Part shown: positions 1 to 8,364 of the stretch, piece by piece
Position numbering within the stretch: the stretch's first letter is position 1
How the letters are laid out: each line of letters opens with the position of its first letter
Source of the DNA: a virus
IMG/VR virus record: IMGVR_UViG_3300029915_000731
Location: 36,341-100,340 of that record
DNA: 64,000 nt
Reading direction: 5' to 3' (one strand)
The notes under the pieces: generated by a model
Told to the model about the DNA's origin: nothing
The model's database searches: none
What the model saw: the letters and a program-made list of their open reading frames with translations, nothing else
Program-made: the position numbers and the translations under genes

Positions 1-1521
1 CACGCTTTTCTCTACCGCACGTGGATTCTTCTGCGAGAAGAACTGAAAGGGGGCTTCAAGCATATTGGCCTGTACGTGGCGGATATAACGCTTCGAGTGG
101 TGGGCATGGATTCCGCTTGAAGTTCCAAGAATGCAGGAGGTTGATCCGGCGGGTTTCACGCAGGTGCAGCGTGCCGCTTGCCTGATGCCGATCTTAGCTG
201 CGATTTCCTTGTTGGTTGCAACCACAAGAGCAGCAATCTCACGCTGGATTTCAGGGTTGAATAGAATCTCTGGTGAATCCATCATACCTGTAATGGAAAC
301 CCCGATGAGAGCCTCGCGTTCGGCAATATGTTTCGTAGTTTCGCCCAGATATTCGAAGTCAGTGTAACCCGCCTGTGCAGTGCCGATAATAGCAGCGGCT
401 CTGGCGGCGATTGCAAAGTCTTCCTTGGTCTTGCACTTCTTACCATTGATTTCGCAAAGATTACAGAAGGCCCAACCAGACTCACCCGTGGTTACATCCA
501 CTGGATACATGCCGATCTCGACGCAGGGGTTGAACATCATCTCCAGTGAGTCTGACCACACAAAACCGGGCTCACCAAAGTCATGGACAGACTTAATCAA
601 TTCATGAAACTGCTCACGAGTTGTGGTGGAACGAAGGAGCATGGCGGAGTTGTTGGAGCGACCCCGCTGTGGGTTGGTGTAGTACCAATCTCCAGTCTTA
701 GCCCCCAACATCAAAGGATCATCAGGAGAGAAAATACAAATAGTCGCGGAACGACGCACGCCGCCCGATAGCACGGCATCGGAGGCGTGCATCACCACGT
801 CATAAGCGTCAATAGAACGCAGACGCCGCTGACCACGAGCTACGCACTCATCCAACAATTTGCGAATAGCTTCAAGGGACTTCTTCAATGGCTCTGGGCC
901 GGGAGCCTTGCCAACGCCAGATGAAAGCTTAGACCCCTTCTCGCGGATGAGACTGTAGTTGAACTTCACTTCCTTACCCGCCCATTGAGGATAGTTTGGG
1001 TGTGGTAAATAGGTGGCCACCAAAACGCCAAGTGCATCAGCCCAACCTTCAATATCATCGGGAATAAAAAATTCTTCAATTGGAAATCCGCTATAAAATT
1101 CCCCAGTTTTTACACCATCATGGTGTGCCTGAATTTGTTCGGGAAGAAAGTCAGGAAGCTTTGCAATGTGGTGTTTTTGAACGGAGAACCCAACTCCGCT
1201 ACCGCAGAGCAACAACCAGAGGGCTTCCTGAAAGAAACGTGGGCGGTCACAGTACGCAGTGCAACAGTTGTAAACCCGGGCATGTTTACGAAGCACTGGA
1301 GTACCCGCATACTGGAGAGCACGCTGACTGCCTAAAACTCGCTTAGCTTTGGCTTGTTCAAATGCCCAATCCAGCTCTTCCGCAATTTGCGGATAACGGC
1401 CTTGGTGCATGGTGAGGACACGGTTGTTGGCTTCCTGCCAAGTGTCGCGTCGTTTGAGTTGCGAATTGTAACGAGCGTACTTCGAGTGGAAAGTATAGTC
1501 TTGTAGAGCTTTGATTGACAT
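1..1521 (-). CDS. nrdJ: Class II (adenosylcobalamin-dependent) ribonucleotide reductase, partial at left edge
   Basis: The reading frame is open for 507 codons from an ATG at 1521 to the left edge, so the C-terminus is missing. The enzyme family reduces ribonucleotides to deoxyribonucleotides with a B12-generated thiyl radical, giving dNTPs for phage DNA synthesis without an oxygen-dependent small subunit. Visible hallmarks are the VYNCC segment near residue 83, an LLCGSGVGFSVQ glycine-rich segment just after it, NPCVEI near residue 329 (thiyl-radical Cys and neighbouring Glu of RNR large chains) and KPAGSTS near residue 455 (phosphate-binding PxGS-type loop). The overall layout resembles the single-chain triphosphate reductase of Lactobacillus and phages more than the long NrdJ dimer; this assignment is inferred. 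AGGA sits about 11 nt before the ATG. It is the last visible gene of the minus-strand replication block. Confidence 0.88.
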   Translation of the reverse strand, partial: MSIKALQDYTFHSKYARYNSQLKRRDTWQEANNRVLTMHQGRYPQIAEELDWAFEQAKAKRVLGSQRALQYAGTPVLRKHARVYNCCTAYCDRPRFFQEALWLLLCGSGVGFSVQKHHIAKLPDFLPEQIQAHHDGVKTGEFYSGFPIEEFFIPDDIEGWADALGVLVATYLPHPNYPQWAGKEVKFNYSLIREKGSKLSSGVGKAPGPEPLKKSLEAIRKLLDECVARGQRRLRSIDAYDVVMHASDAVLSGGVRRSATICIFSPDDPLMLGAKTGDWYYTNPQRGRSNNSAMLLRSTTTREQFHELIKSVHDFGEPGFVWSDSLEMMFNPCVEIGMYPVDVTTGESGWAFCNLCEINGKKCKTKEDFAIAARAAAIIGTAQAGYTDFEYLGETTKHIAEREALIGVSITGMMDSPEILFNPEIQREIAALVVATNKEIAAKIGIRQAARCTCVKPAGSTSCILGTSSGIHAHHSKRYIRHVQANMLEAPFQFFSQKNPRAVEKSV

Positions 1522-1608
1522 CGGTGTTTGGGTTCCTATGATTTGATTAATACTGCGAGGTGGTTCTGGTCGCGTAATTAGATTTTGGTATTGGAAAGTC
1601 GGAGTAAC

Positions 1609-1638
1609 TGGTGGTTCGAGCCCCGAACCACCATTTTT
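1609..1638 (+). terminator. 10-bp hairpin followed by five T, possible intrinsic terminator
   Basis: The arms 1609-1618 and 1624-1633 are perfect reverse complements around a 5-nt loop, and TTTTT follows at 1634-1638, so the polarity is plus-strand. No plus-strand gene ends just upstream. The octamer GGTGGTTC of the left arm is duplicated at 1559-1566, so the right arm could pair with either copy. The rest of the 1522-1725 gap, between the reductase and the helicase-loader gene, shows nothing else I can support. It could also be a decayed tRNA end, because GGTTCGAGCCCC looks like a T-arm. Confidence 0.4.
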
Positions 1639-1725
1639 GCAGCACCGATGATGAAATTCAGATTGCAGTTTAGTTGCAGGGGAGTAATTTTTTCAGTACC
1701 ACTGAGGTTTCTATTTAGAGGATAC

Positions 1726-2715
1726 TTAGTCCTTCTCATACTTGAGGTTGGCAAGGTTGTAGTAATCGCGAGTGTCACACATTTCTTTCACTCGGCGATA
1801 GATTGGTTCTCCAAAGGCTTCTTCAAATTCACCGACGGTGAGGTTGCTTGAGAGAATAAGGGTGCCCTCGTTCTCATAGACACCGTCAATGACATCGAAC
1901 AACTTATCAAGACGAAACTTACTCGCCTTCAGCTTGTCAATCTCCTCCAGAATTACGACAGGTTTAACACCATACTTCTTGCGGAGGTGATTCAATTTCG
2001 GTTTGGTGACATCAGGCTCAGGGGCTGTATTGTCTGTGGACTTGGTCTGGAATTGTTCGAGCAAGTTCTGTGCGTCCACCCGCCAGATAAACTTGACGTT
2101 TTCCTTGAATGGGTCACGAAGAGACTCCACGTTCTCTTCGAGAGCATGACGGTAGAGCGCAGTGATAAACGTGGTTTTACTTGACCCTGCAGGACCGACA
2201 AAAAAATAACTCTTGAGTGAGTTTTTGCGGAGGTGTTCGATTTCGTTATCCTGCAACGCCAAGCGGAGTTCCAACCCTTTGCTGCTGTTGTCCTTCCCGC
2301 CCAAGGTAGAAAGTACGTCGGCTTCGAGGGTGTCCAAATCGGTGTTACGGTAGCGAGGCGGCAGCTCATTGTCCAGCAGCTTATGCAGGAACACCCAATT
2401 GCGGCACTCACACTCCACGAAGAATGTGCGCTGAAGCCCTGTGTCCAACCCAACCTCGCGGGTCTTCACACGATGGTTATTCTCGCCCTTGCAGACAGGA
2501 CAAACCTTCTCCCCCTTAGCTATTTCGTAGCCCGTAGGTTTGGACACAGTGAGTTCGACCTCACCCAACTCTCTCCATACCCCATCCCGTGAAATCAGGA
2601 TGCGTTGCCAATGCTTTTCTAGTGAGTTGAGAGCCATCAACTCGGGGTAGGGTAGTTCTTTTATTTGCTCCGGGGTTAGAGGAAGTTTAAGTCGGTTTTT
2701 CTTGTTGTCTTTCAT
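1726..2715 (-). CDS. DnaC/IstB-type AAA+ helicase loader with N-terminal zinc motif
   Basis: This 329-aa protein has a AAA+ core in its C-terminal half. Walker A is GPAGSSKTT near residue 170 and Walker B is VVILEEIDKL near residue 253, followed by an SSN sensor-1 type segment (LILSSNLT). An N-terminal cysteine cluster (CPVCKGENNH, then CECR about 30 residues later) probably binds zinc, as in many DnaC-like loaders. The family loads the hexameric replicative helicase onto single-stranded DNA. The DnaB-like helicase is encoded three genes upstream in the same minus-strand operon, and the 173-aa gene ends 3 nt before this start. DnaA-like or IstB-like roles are alternatives, but the neighbourhood favours helicase loading. 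Confidence 0.8.
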   Translation of the reverse strand: MKDNKKNRLKLPLTPEQIKELPYPELMALNSLEKHWQRILISRDGVWRELGEVELTVSKPTGYEIAKGEKVCPVCKGENNHRVKTREVGLDTGLQRTFFVECECRNWVFLHKLLDNELPPRYRNTDLDTLEADVLSTLGGKDNSSKGLELRLALQDNEIEHLRKNSLKSYFFVGPAGSSKTTFITALYRHALEENVESLRDPFKENVKFIWRVDAQNLLEQFQTKSTDNTAPEPDVTKPKLNHLRKKYGVKPVVILEEIDKLKASKFRLDKLFDVIDGVYENEGTLILSSNLTVGEFEEAFGEPIYRRVKEMCDTRDYYNLANLKYEKD

Positions 2716-2718
2716 GTG

Positions 2719-3240
2719 CTACTCCTGTTTTTGTGCGGCCATGGCTTTCTTGGCAGCTCTTTCCGCTCGAACCCGCTTAGCGGTCTCAATCCAATCGTCG
2801 CCGAGTTGATGTTGCGGTTTATTAACCTCGGCAACCGGCGAGTAGTTGTCGGAGGTTGGGGTTGCGTTCACCTTACGGGCTCGGATATCCTCCTTGCGTT
2901 TCTTGGCGGCATACTCACTGCCAAGCTTGGCGAACTCATCGGTGAAGCGGTGGAATGGGCTAGTATAGCCATCCTTTGCGTACCACTCCATCAAGCGGCT
3001 GACCCAGTAGATGCGCTCACAGAGCGCATAGTCGATAACCCCGTTCAACTCATCTTCCGACCAGTCTTTCAACATGTTCAGAAAAAATAATTTCCAACTT
3101 GATATCACGGTAAGCGGCTCAGCTATAACTTTTGGGTCTTTCCCACTCAACTCCCAAAACTTACGGGAGAGTCGGGCGGCGGCTTTGCGTTGCTCCAGCG
3201 GAAATTCCTTGATAGCTTCGATGGGAGGTTTGTAGGCCAT
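2719..3240 (-). CDS. Hypothetical protein in replication operon
   Basis: A 173-aa protein not recognised by family. It has a basic, helix-rich N-terminal half with many Trp, Tyr and Arg residues (WKLFFLNMLKDW, WVSRLMEWY) and a lysine/arginine-rich, probably disordered C-terminus (RVRAERAAKKAM). The ATG overlaps the upstream stop in TGATG, so translation is probably coupled, and the loader gene starts 3 nt after its stop. Position between a putative initiator and a DnaC-like loader suggests a replisome accessory role; this is inference from context only. Confidence 0.7.
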   Translation of the reverse strand: MAYKPPIEAIKEFPLEQRKAAARLSRKFWELSGKDPKVIAEPLTVISSWKLFFLNMLKDWSEDELNGVIDYALCERIYWVSRLMEWYAKDGYTSPFHRFTDEFAKLGSEYAAKKRKEDIRARKVNATPTSDNYSPVAEVNKPQHQLGDDWIETAKRVRAERAAKKAMAAQKQE

Positions 3241-3818
3241 CAGTCATCCCCCTCTTCAGCGAAAGCGAGGTCTGCCCGTTCTGAAAGCGAGAGCGAGGTT
3301 GAGGAGCCCTCTCCCAAGCCAGAACCAAAGCCAAGACCCTCTCCAAAGCCAAAGCCAAAGCCATGGTCGCCCTCTGCTACCTCTTTGCTACCCTGAGGGT
3401 ACCCTTCTGTTAACCCAATCCCAGATACAATATCACCCGCAAGGAACTGCTTGAGTAACAAGCGGGGAACTGGCTCCCCCATTTTCTCTTTTTCTTTGCG
3501 GCTGGGAGCGGGCAGTCTACCCGGTTTATCCATACCTACCCAATGACCCCACACTTTACCGTCTGTGCCAATCCAACGGAAGAGTAACTTGACACGTTCG
3601 TAGTCTTTCAACATATTCTCCACGTCAGTTACTTTGTAGGAAGGCCGATTATAGCTGTATACGATTGACCATATCCGTTTGGGGTTACATTCAAACGTGC
3701 CATTGGCGTATGCAAGTGGGATGAGGTTGGCAAACTCCGCCCTGAATTTCTCAGGTTGGACTTCAGCCAATTTGTCGGAACGCCATAGCGACTCCCCATC
3801 AACAATTCTCTTAGGCAT
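3240..3818 (-). CDS. Probable phage replication protein with Gly/Phe/Glu-repeat tail
   Basis: 192 aa from the ATG at 3818; a TTG three bases upstream keeps the frame but sits too close to the GAGGG ribosome site. The N-terminal ~95 residues (SLWRSDKLAEVQPEKFRAEF, then a segment with KRIWSIVYSYNRP) look like the winged-helix N-terminal region of phage replication initiators; this is a resemblance, not a proven match. The C-terminal part changes to low complexity (alternating Gly, Phe, Glu, Leu, then a Ser run) and ends acidic (AEEGDD), like tails that recruit partner proteins. It lies between the helicase and helicase-loader genes in one operon and overlaps the next ATG by one base. Confidence 0.6.
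   Translation of the reverse strand: MPKRIVDGESLWRSDKLAEVQPEKFRAEFANLIPLAYANGTFECNPKRIWSIVYSYNRPSYKVTDVENMLKDYERVKLLFRWIGTDGKVWGHWVGMDKPGRLPAPSRKEKEKMGEPVPRLLLKQFLAGDIVSGIGLTEGYPQGSKEVAEGDHGFGFGFGEGLGFGSGLGEGSSTSLSLSERADLAFAEEGDD
3296..3366. repeat. Short imperfect CCAAAG-type repeats inside the 192-aa replication gene
   Basis: The stretch repeats hexamer-like units (CCAAAG, CCAGAA, CCAAGA) and on the minus strand encodes the GFGFGFGEG-type tail. Such hexamer arrays can expand or shrink without breaking frame. Confidence 0.6.
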
Positions 3819-3872
3819 CAAACCCTCTTCTCGTGGTACCCGTAGGCTACCCTGCTGCTACCCTAATACTCA

Positions 3873-5375
3873 CTATTCAATGTAACCGTCTGTTGGGTAC
3901 AGCAGATAGTTGGCCTCACTGTCTGTCATGTTGCTCGTGATATTCTCAGAAGAGACCTTGATAGTAGTGCCTTTGTCACAGATATACCCCAAAGTTTCGT
4001 TCAACTCCACCTTGTGTGCAGCGAATAACGGGCCACCACGAGCCTTCATGCACCGGAGCATCAGGTTAGGCGGGGTTACCTCTTTAAGGTTGTCTCCCTC
4101 GAACCACACTGATATCACCATGTCCATATCTTGTGCGGCCTGCGTGTACCAGTCGATGGCACCAAGAGATTGGTACTCACCGATTTTATCCCCCTCCTGT
4201 TTCGCCGCCTCGTCATGTCCCTTCTTGTTTGCTTGTAGTGGGGTGACGATGACCAACCCAGACTTATCGTTACGGATACCGTTACGGGTCAACATTTGGG
4301 CTTTACGGAAATCCTTTTTGTGCTCTTCTACCTCATCTCGGCCTTTTACCATTAAGTGGGTAAAGTAGTCGATGGCGAGAACGTCGTAGTCCACTTGGTC
4401 TACCGTGGCTTGCATGTACTCTTCAATTTCACCCCAACTCTCTAACGGCTCAACAATAATTTTACCTTGGAGAAGTGTTCCATTCTTCAGGTCACGTATT
4501 ACTTTCTTCATGTTGGTGTCAAACTTCGGATCGAGAGTGCTGCCCGCCTCAATCCATTTGACACGACTGCACAACTCAAGCTCTGGGAAGTTTGAGGCAT
4601 GGAGATATGCTAGTTGCATATACGCTTCATCCACGGAGACTTCTCGGGGGACAAGCAGTACATTCTTCCCGGACATGGCCATGTTGTAAATGAGAGACAG
4701 CAGTAAGAGCGACTTTCCATGGTTGGTGTAACCGAGGATGCCAATCCAGCGATTGGGCTGGCGGCGTCCTATGACACAGGTATCAATAGTGCCAAACTTC
4801 GTAAAGATGCGAGAACTATCAGAGAGTATATAACTGTCGAAAATATTTTGGATATGGTCGGCGTTGGTTTTCAGGTCACCGGAGATCACCTTCGGGCCTT
4901 TGATGACCATCTTTTCCTTTTCTTCGTGTAAATATTGTTCAGCAGCTAGCTTACCTTTCTCCTTTGTCTTCGGGTGCTCCATACCCCCAGAGACAATTTG
5001 AGCCGCCACCATATAGGCGTTGGAGCTGTGCGCCTCAAGTCCTTGCTGGTAGACAGCCTCCATCAGGATAGCGACCTCCCCTACCGGGGTTTTGTCGGAC
5101 TGAAGTTCAGTAATTTCCTCCTCAATTATTTTTCCCTTCTGTTCGAAGTATTCTTTCTTATCGAAGTTGCTCTGAACAAACTGGAGTAGGGAGACTAGGG
5201 TATCGGGGCACTTCCCAAGCCGTTGGTCATAGTAGAGGATGGAACGCATGGTGTCTGCAAAGGGTTCATCTCGAAGGTGCTTATAGGCGTATTCGAGAAA
5301 TTTTCGGTCACGGGTTAAAGTCTCATGTGGGTTGTCGCGAATCAAAGCTTGTATAAGTAGACCTATTTCATTCAT
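3873..5375 (-). CDS. DnaB-like replicative DNA helicase
   Basis: A 500-aa protein with an N-terminal helical domain and a RecA-fold ATPase domain from about residue 200. Walker A is GYTNHGKS near residue 215, preceded by RWIGILG as in DnaB/gp41 helicases. A DEAYMQLAYLH helix and the Walker B-like strand VDYDVLAIDYFTHL follow, then VIVTPLQANKK, which corresponds to the DnaB motif 3 region, and a C-terminal LRCMKARGG segment near the arginine-finger/motif 4 region. The family unwinds duplex DNA at the phage fork as a hexamer. It is the first gene of the minus-strand replication block, whose loader and accessory genes follow. It diverges from the plus-strand gene at 5527, so the 150-bp gap should hold promoters for both directions. 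Confidence 0.87.
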   Translation of the reverse strand: MNEIGLLIQALIRDNPHETLTRDRKFLEYAYKHLRDEPFADTMRSILYYDQRLGKCPDTLVSLLQFVQSNFDKKEYFEQKGKIIEEEITELQSDKTPVGEVAILMEAVYQQGLEAHSSNAYMVAAQIVSGGMEHPKTKEKGKLAAEQYLHEEKEKMVIKGPKVISGDLKTNADHIQNIFDSYILSDSSRIFTKFGTIDTCVIGRRQPNRWIGILGYTNHGKSLLLLSLIYNMAMSGKNVLLVPREVSVDEAYMQLAYLHASNFPELELCSRVKWIEAGSTLDPKFDTNMKKVIRDLKNGTLLQGKIIVEPLESWGEIEEYMQATVDQVDYDVLAIDYFTHLMVKGRDEVEEHKKDFRKAQMLTRNGIRNDKSGLVIVTPLQANKKGHDEAAKQEGDKIGEYQSLGAIDWYTQAAQDMDMVISVWFEGDNLKEVTPPNLMLRCMKARGGPLFAAHKVELNETLGYICDKGTTIKVSSENITSNMTDSEANYLLYPTDGYIE

Positions 5376-5478
5376 ACCGTCCTAATACCCCTTCATTGGG
5401 CAACCCGCCCGATTTTTAATCCCCGTTCCACTGACTTTCCAAAGTATTGATAGGTAGGCGAGGAAGTGATGTGCGTCT

Positions 5479-5505
5479 TAATCTCTTTGTCGGCTGAAGA
5501 GAGGG
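5479..5505 (+). promoter_or_regulatory. Conserved leader hairpin (copy 1)
   Basis: The segment reads TAATCTCTTTGTCGG followed by CTGAAGAGAGGG. It forms a 6-bp stem, CTCTTT with GAAGAG, including one G-U pair, around a 7-nt GTCGGCT loop. A near-identical hairpin with a G-C-type closing pair precedes the gene at 23453. It ends about 25 nt before the ATG at 5527. Confidence 0.5.
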
Positions 5506-5526
5506 AGTTCAAGACGGGGGAGAAGT

Positions 5527-6009
5527 ATGGGTAATATCGAAGTTAAACTCTTACATTACACCTTCACTTTTCGAAGATTAAAATGGAGAGAAGAGTTCGC
5601 TATCAAGCAGATTCCCTTGAAAGACCCGATACGGGTCTATCTCGCTCACGCCCTGAACGAGGTGTCCGGGCTCAAACCTAAAGACTTCCTAGAGGCTATG
5701 CGGGTCATAGACGCTGTTCCTAAGGCCATCATCAACCGGGTCTGGAAGATTTACAAAGGGGGGTTTCCCGCCTCCCGCCGCTTCCTTACTGGGGGTCTGT
5801 ACAGCGCACCAGATACCCGAGTTTTCATGGGTAGGGTAGCAGAGGATAGTGGAGGTAAGAAGGCTAACGACGCCCACGCTTCAGCGATGTCGGCCATGGA
5901 GGCGAAGTACACGGAGGAGGAGTTAAGAACTGAGCGGGAGAATGATAGGAAGATTTTTGATGCCATAAAAAAACGTGACGGTCTCATAAAGGCTACCCAA
6001 AATGAATAA
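5527..6009 (+). CDS. Probable tail assembly chaperone or morphogenesis protein
   Basis: 160 aa. The N-terminal region FRRLKWREEFAIKQIP with an internal AHALNEVSGL segment resembles short proteins encoded just before tape measure genes that act as tail assembly chaperones; the match is by pattern and position only. The C-terminus is charged and helical (YTEEELRTERENDRK). GGGGGAGAAGT precedes the ATG. The end overlaps the next gene by 8 nt (ATGAATAA), so the two are coupled. An in-frame A-AAA-AAA heptamer lies at 5967-5973, but a -1 shift would stop within two codons, so it does not join this gene to the next one. Confidence 0.5.
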   Translation: MGNIEVKLLHYTFTFRRLKWREEFAIKQIPLKDPIRVYLAHALNEVSGLKPKDFLEAMRVIDAVPKAIINRVWKIYKGGFPASRRFLTGGLYSAPDTRVFMGRVAEDSGGKKANDAHASAMSAMEAKYTEEELRTERENDRKIFDAIKKRDGLIKATQNE

Positions 6010-7072
6010 GACAGCCCTGAACTTACCCTCCGGGGTAGACCTAATGATGAGAATTAACGACGGGTTGGCCGTCAAGGCTCCCACTGAGTACGTTCAGAAA
6101 ATCAAAGCCGAAGTTACCGACGCTTGTGATGAGCTACTTGATTTTGGGGCGAGGATTCGTCCTCTCATTGTAGATAAGACACAGATTGGGTGGGTGCGTG
6201 GATTCCATGGTAGTGAACGCCGCATACTGAATCGGTGGGTTTATAGTTCGAATGACTACATTGCCAAGTCACTAGCCATCACCACAACTTTAACGACGGA
6301 GGAGATTGAAGACCTCACCGCCTTAGAGATAAAGAACCTTGTAGAGTTGGTACGGAACATGACCGACTACGACTTCTCTCTCTACCCATATTTGTCAGCG
6401 TTCTCCACCACCTCAGCGTCGGAGAACCTGTGGAACGGGAAGGGGGGTCAAATAGCTTCATTTGAAAATCGTAAGGTTGAGATGCCAGACGGCAAGGTAA
6501 TGACCATCATGGCTCCTTCTGACCACGCTCGGTTATGGTCTACCTTATGTGTTTACCGGGAGCAAGCTAAGCGTCGGCTGGATGCCAATTTCAATGCGGT
6601 ACTTATTATCCGCCCATGGGCAGGGAAAAGTGTAGACCCCCTTAACGCGGAACTGAAGGGCATCGCAAGGCAGCTCCGTTCCGACAGTATGGAAGCGTGG
6701 GAGAACCTCATCACCGTAGAAGATAAGCGAAACCTTGATGACGGTTGGGCCCACCCAGACAACCTCGATACCCGAGAAGGTATGTTGAAGGAACTCCATG
6801 GGATGCTGAATAACGACAAGCACGAGCAGTTGATGGGTGAATTCTACCGCAAGCAAGTAGAAGAGGCTGAGGCTCAGAAGCGGCAGATAGAGGAGTCAGT
6901 GAATCGGCGTGGAGGGATAGGTATCAACGAAGAGACAATAGTGGTGGAGACAGAGGAGGCAGTTTTACAACGGGAGCGTGACCTCAAACAGGGGCGGGTG
7001 AACATCCCTGTCAACCGCGACACGGAGAAGTCCACCAACCCGAGAGATAGGATGAATCGGTATAACACCTAA
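6002..7072 (+). CDS. Hypothetical tail-region protein
   Basis: 356 aa, family not recognised. The first 250 residues look globular. The end, from about residue 280, is a Glu/Gln/Arg-rich helical stretch (YRKQVEEAEAQKRQIEE) and then a basic, likely disordered tail (DTEKSTNPRDRMNRY). The gene overlaps the putative chaperone by 8 nt and faces the membrane-protein gene at 7080 tail to tail with only 7 nt between the stops. Its place two genes before the tape measure points to tail morphogenesis; this is inferred. Confidence 0.6.
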   Translation: MNKTALNLPSGVDLMMRINDGLAVKAPTEYVQKIKAEVTDACDELLDFGARIRPLIVDKTQIGWVRGFHGSERRILNRWVYSSNDYIAKSLAITTTLTTEEIEDLTALEIKNLVELVRNMTDYDFSLYPYLSAFSTTSASENLWNGKGGQIASFENRKVEMPDGKVMTIMAPSDHARLWSTLCVYREQAKRRLDANFNAVLIIRPWAGKSVDPLNAELKGIARQLRSDSMEAWENLITVEDKRNLDDGWAHPDNLDTREGMLKELHGMLNNDKHEQLMGEFYRKQVEEAEAQKRQIEESVNRRGGIGINEETIVVETEEAVLQRERDLKQGRVNIPVNRDTEKSTNPRDRMNRYNT

Positions 7073-7079
7073 CCATTAG

Positions 7080-7664
7080 CTAGTCGGGCAAGGGTAGCGG
7101 CTTCACCTTACGGACTTCCTCGGCGAGTTCTGGGTCTTCTATGCGATAGCTTATCCCACAAAGACACCCCCACCCACGCTCGGCTGCCCGCTCCCGCTCC
7201 CGACGATGGCGAATGGGAGGGAGGCATACGAAGAGGAGGTATCCAAGGCATAGAAAGCAAATCATCATCACAGCAAGGTGGCCGAGTCCGATCTCTCCCG
7301 CACCAAGTCTTTGGCACCAAGCCTTCTCGGTTAAGCCGGTTGAGTCCCCATGGGGCATGTGCCGGTGGGCGTAGCCGATCCATAAAGCCCATGAAACCCC
7401 CACCCCGATAGACCCTAAAACTGTGTAAAACGGAGCTTTAAAAAATAGTATTACGGTGAACAAGACGATGAGCCAAGTGAGGACGGCATCGCCGCTGACC
7501 GCCGCGCCAGTGAATAGCAGGTAGAAGGGGTAGCAAAGGAGGGCGAGAATCGCCGCCAAGAGCAGCAATACGCCCACAACCACGTCGGCAGCGATCTGGA
7601 CGGGTTTTGTGATAATGTCTAAGGCTCCGAAGACTCTCTGCTGCACTTCCCGCTCGTTGCTCAT
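7080..7664 (-). CDS. Small integral membrane protein
   Basis: 194 aa from the ATG at 7664. A GTG four codons upstream lies before the GGAGG ribosome site and is therefore rejected. About four hydrophobic segments are visible: VVVGVLLLLAAILALLCYPF, VLTWLIVLFTVILFF, the VLGSIGVGVSWALWIGYA stretch, and LAVMMICFLCLGYLLFVCLP. They are followed by a basic loop (RHRRERERAAERG) and a cytoplasmic-type tail. It is transcribed against its tail-gene neighbours from its own promoter at 7681-7711. Such isolated phage membrane genes can act in lysis, superinfection exclusion or host takeover, but nothing here decides between these. Confidence 0.75.
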   Translation of the reverse strand: MSNEREVQQRVFGALDIITKPVQIAADVVVGVLLLLAAILALLCYPFYLLFTGAAVSGDAVLTWLIVLFTVILFFKAPFYTVLGSIGVGVSWALWIGYAHRHMPHGDSTGLTEKAWCQRLGAGEIGLGHLAVMMICFLCLGYLLFVCLPPIRHRRERERAAERGWGCLCGISYRIEDPELAEEVRKVKPLPLPD

Positions 7665-7680
7665 AATTACCTCCACTTTT

Positions 7681-7711
7681 AGTATACCAGCCGTTCCGTG
7701 GAATTGTCTAG
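7681..7711 (-). promoter_or_regulatory. Phage promoter P1 (TAGACA-N18-TATACT)
   Basis: On the minus strand the -35 TAGACA (7705-7710, preceded by C) and the -10 TATACT (7681-7686, followed by A) are 18 nt apart. The same boxes and spacing occur at three sites at 61-62 kb. Here a GGAGG ribosome site lies between the -10 box and the ATG at 7664, so the mRNA would have a very short leader, not none. Confidence 0.75.
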
Positions 7712-7775
7712 TTTTTTTGTTTTTGCTAGTGATTTTAAGTTTGTAAAGTTGTCAACTATTCTTAGAGAGGTGTTT

Positions 7776-8360
7776 ATGGAAGGGTCACCAGTAGATATTG
7801 AGCAACCCCAATCGCTTGAAGACGTTATTGCGGGGCTGCGCGGATTCGGTATTGAAGAGAACGAGGAGATTCTGACGTTCGTAGGTAAGGACGGCAAAGC
7901 GGTACGCCTCCGCATCACCAACCTACCTACCGACGATGAGATTAAGGCGTTAATAGTTTGTGATGAATATAAAGGGTATGCGTGGGTGCAGCGGATTCGA
8001 GTTGAGGTGTTATCTCATTCAATCTCTTGGATTAACGGCTTCGATATCCGTAGTCTTACCGGGGCTGACCGCTTCATTGTAGACCCCACAGATGGCGTGA
8101 AAAAGGATGTTCAGGTTGTCCTTCGAAACATCCTCATGGGTTGGGGGGAGCAGCTCCTGACCACCCTCTGGAAAATTGCCATGGTTCACTCTGACAAGAT
8201 TGAAAAGCGGTACCAAGCGGATTTCCCTGACTCCACCATCATGACCGACGCCGAGCGACGTTTCATGGACACAGTCATTAAAGAACTGGAAGATCAAGGA
8301 AAGAACGTCATTCAAGACACTGTACAGAAAGTTTTTGAATCTGAAGCCCCTGAGGAGTAA
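7776..8360 (+). CDS. Probable tail assembly chaperone preceding the tape measure
   Basis: 194 aa from the ATG at 7776, preceded by AGAGAGG; upstream in-frame starts have no ribosome site. The N-terminus is acidic. The middle (DDEIKALIVCDEYKGYAWVQ; then VEVLSHSISWINGFDI) looks globular and the C-terminal half is helical. The gene sits 4 nt before the tape measure gene, a position that in tailed phages is usually held by the assembly chaperone that coats the tape measure. No frameshift partner is evident. The function is inferred from position and length. Confidence 0.5.
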   Translation: MEGSPVDIEQPQSLEDVIAGLRGFGIEENEEILTFVGKDGKAVRLRITNLPTDDEIKALIVCDEYKGYAWVQRIRVEVLSHSISWINGFDIRSLTGADRFIVDPTDGVKKDVQVVLRNILMGWGEQLLTTLWKIAMVHSDKIEKRYQADFPDSTIMTDAERRFMDTVIKELEDQGKNVIQDTVQKVFESEAPEE

Positions 8361-8364
8361 CTAA

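Noticed and set aside
1559-1633. A tRNA gene suggested by GGTTCGAGCCCC and a 7-bp acceptor-like pairing GGTGGTT/AACCACC
   Set aside because: No anticodon stem forms, the T-stem has mismatches when the T-loop is placed correctly, the D-loop lacks GG, and the right part is better explained as a simple 10-bp hairpin followed by T residues.
5967-5973. A-AAA-AAA slippery heptamer in frame near the end of the 160-aa gene, as in tail chaperone frameshifts
   Set aside because: A -1 slip reads ACG TGA and stops at once, and the next gene is in the +1 frame with its own ATG, so no fusion product would arise.
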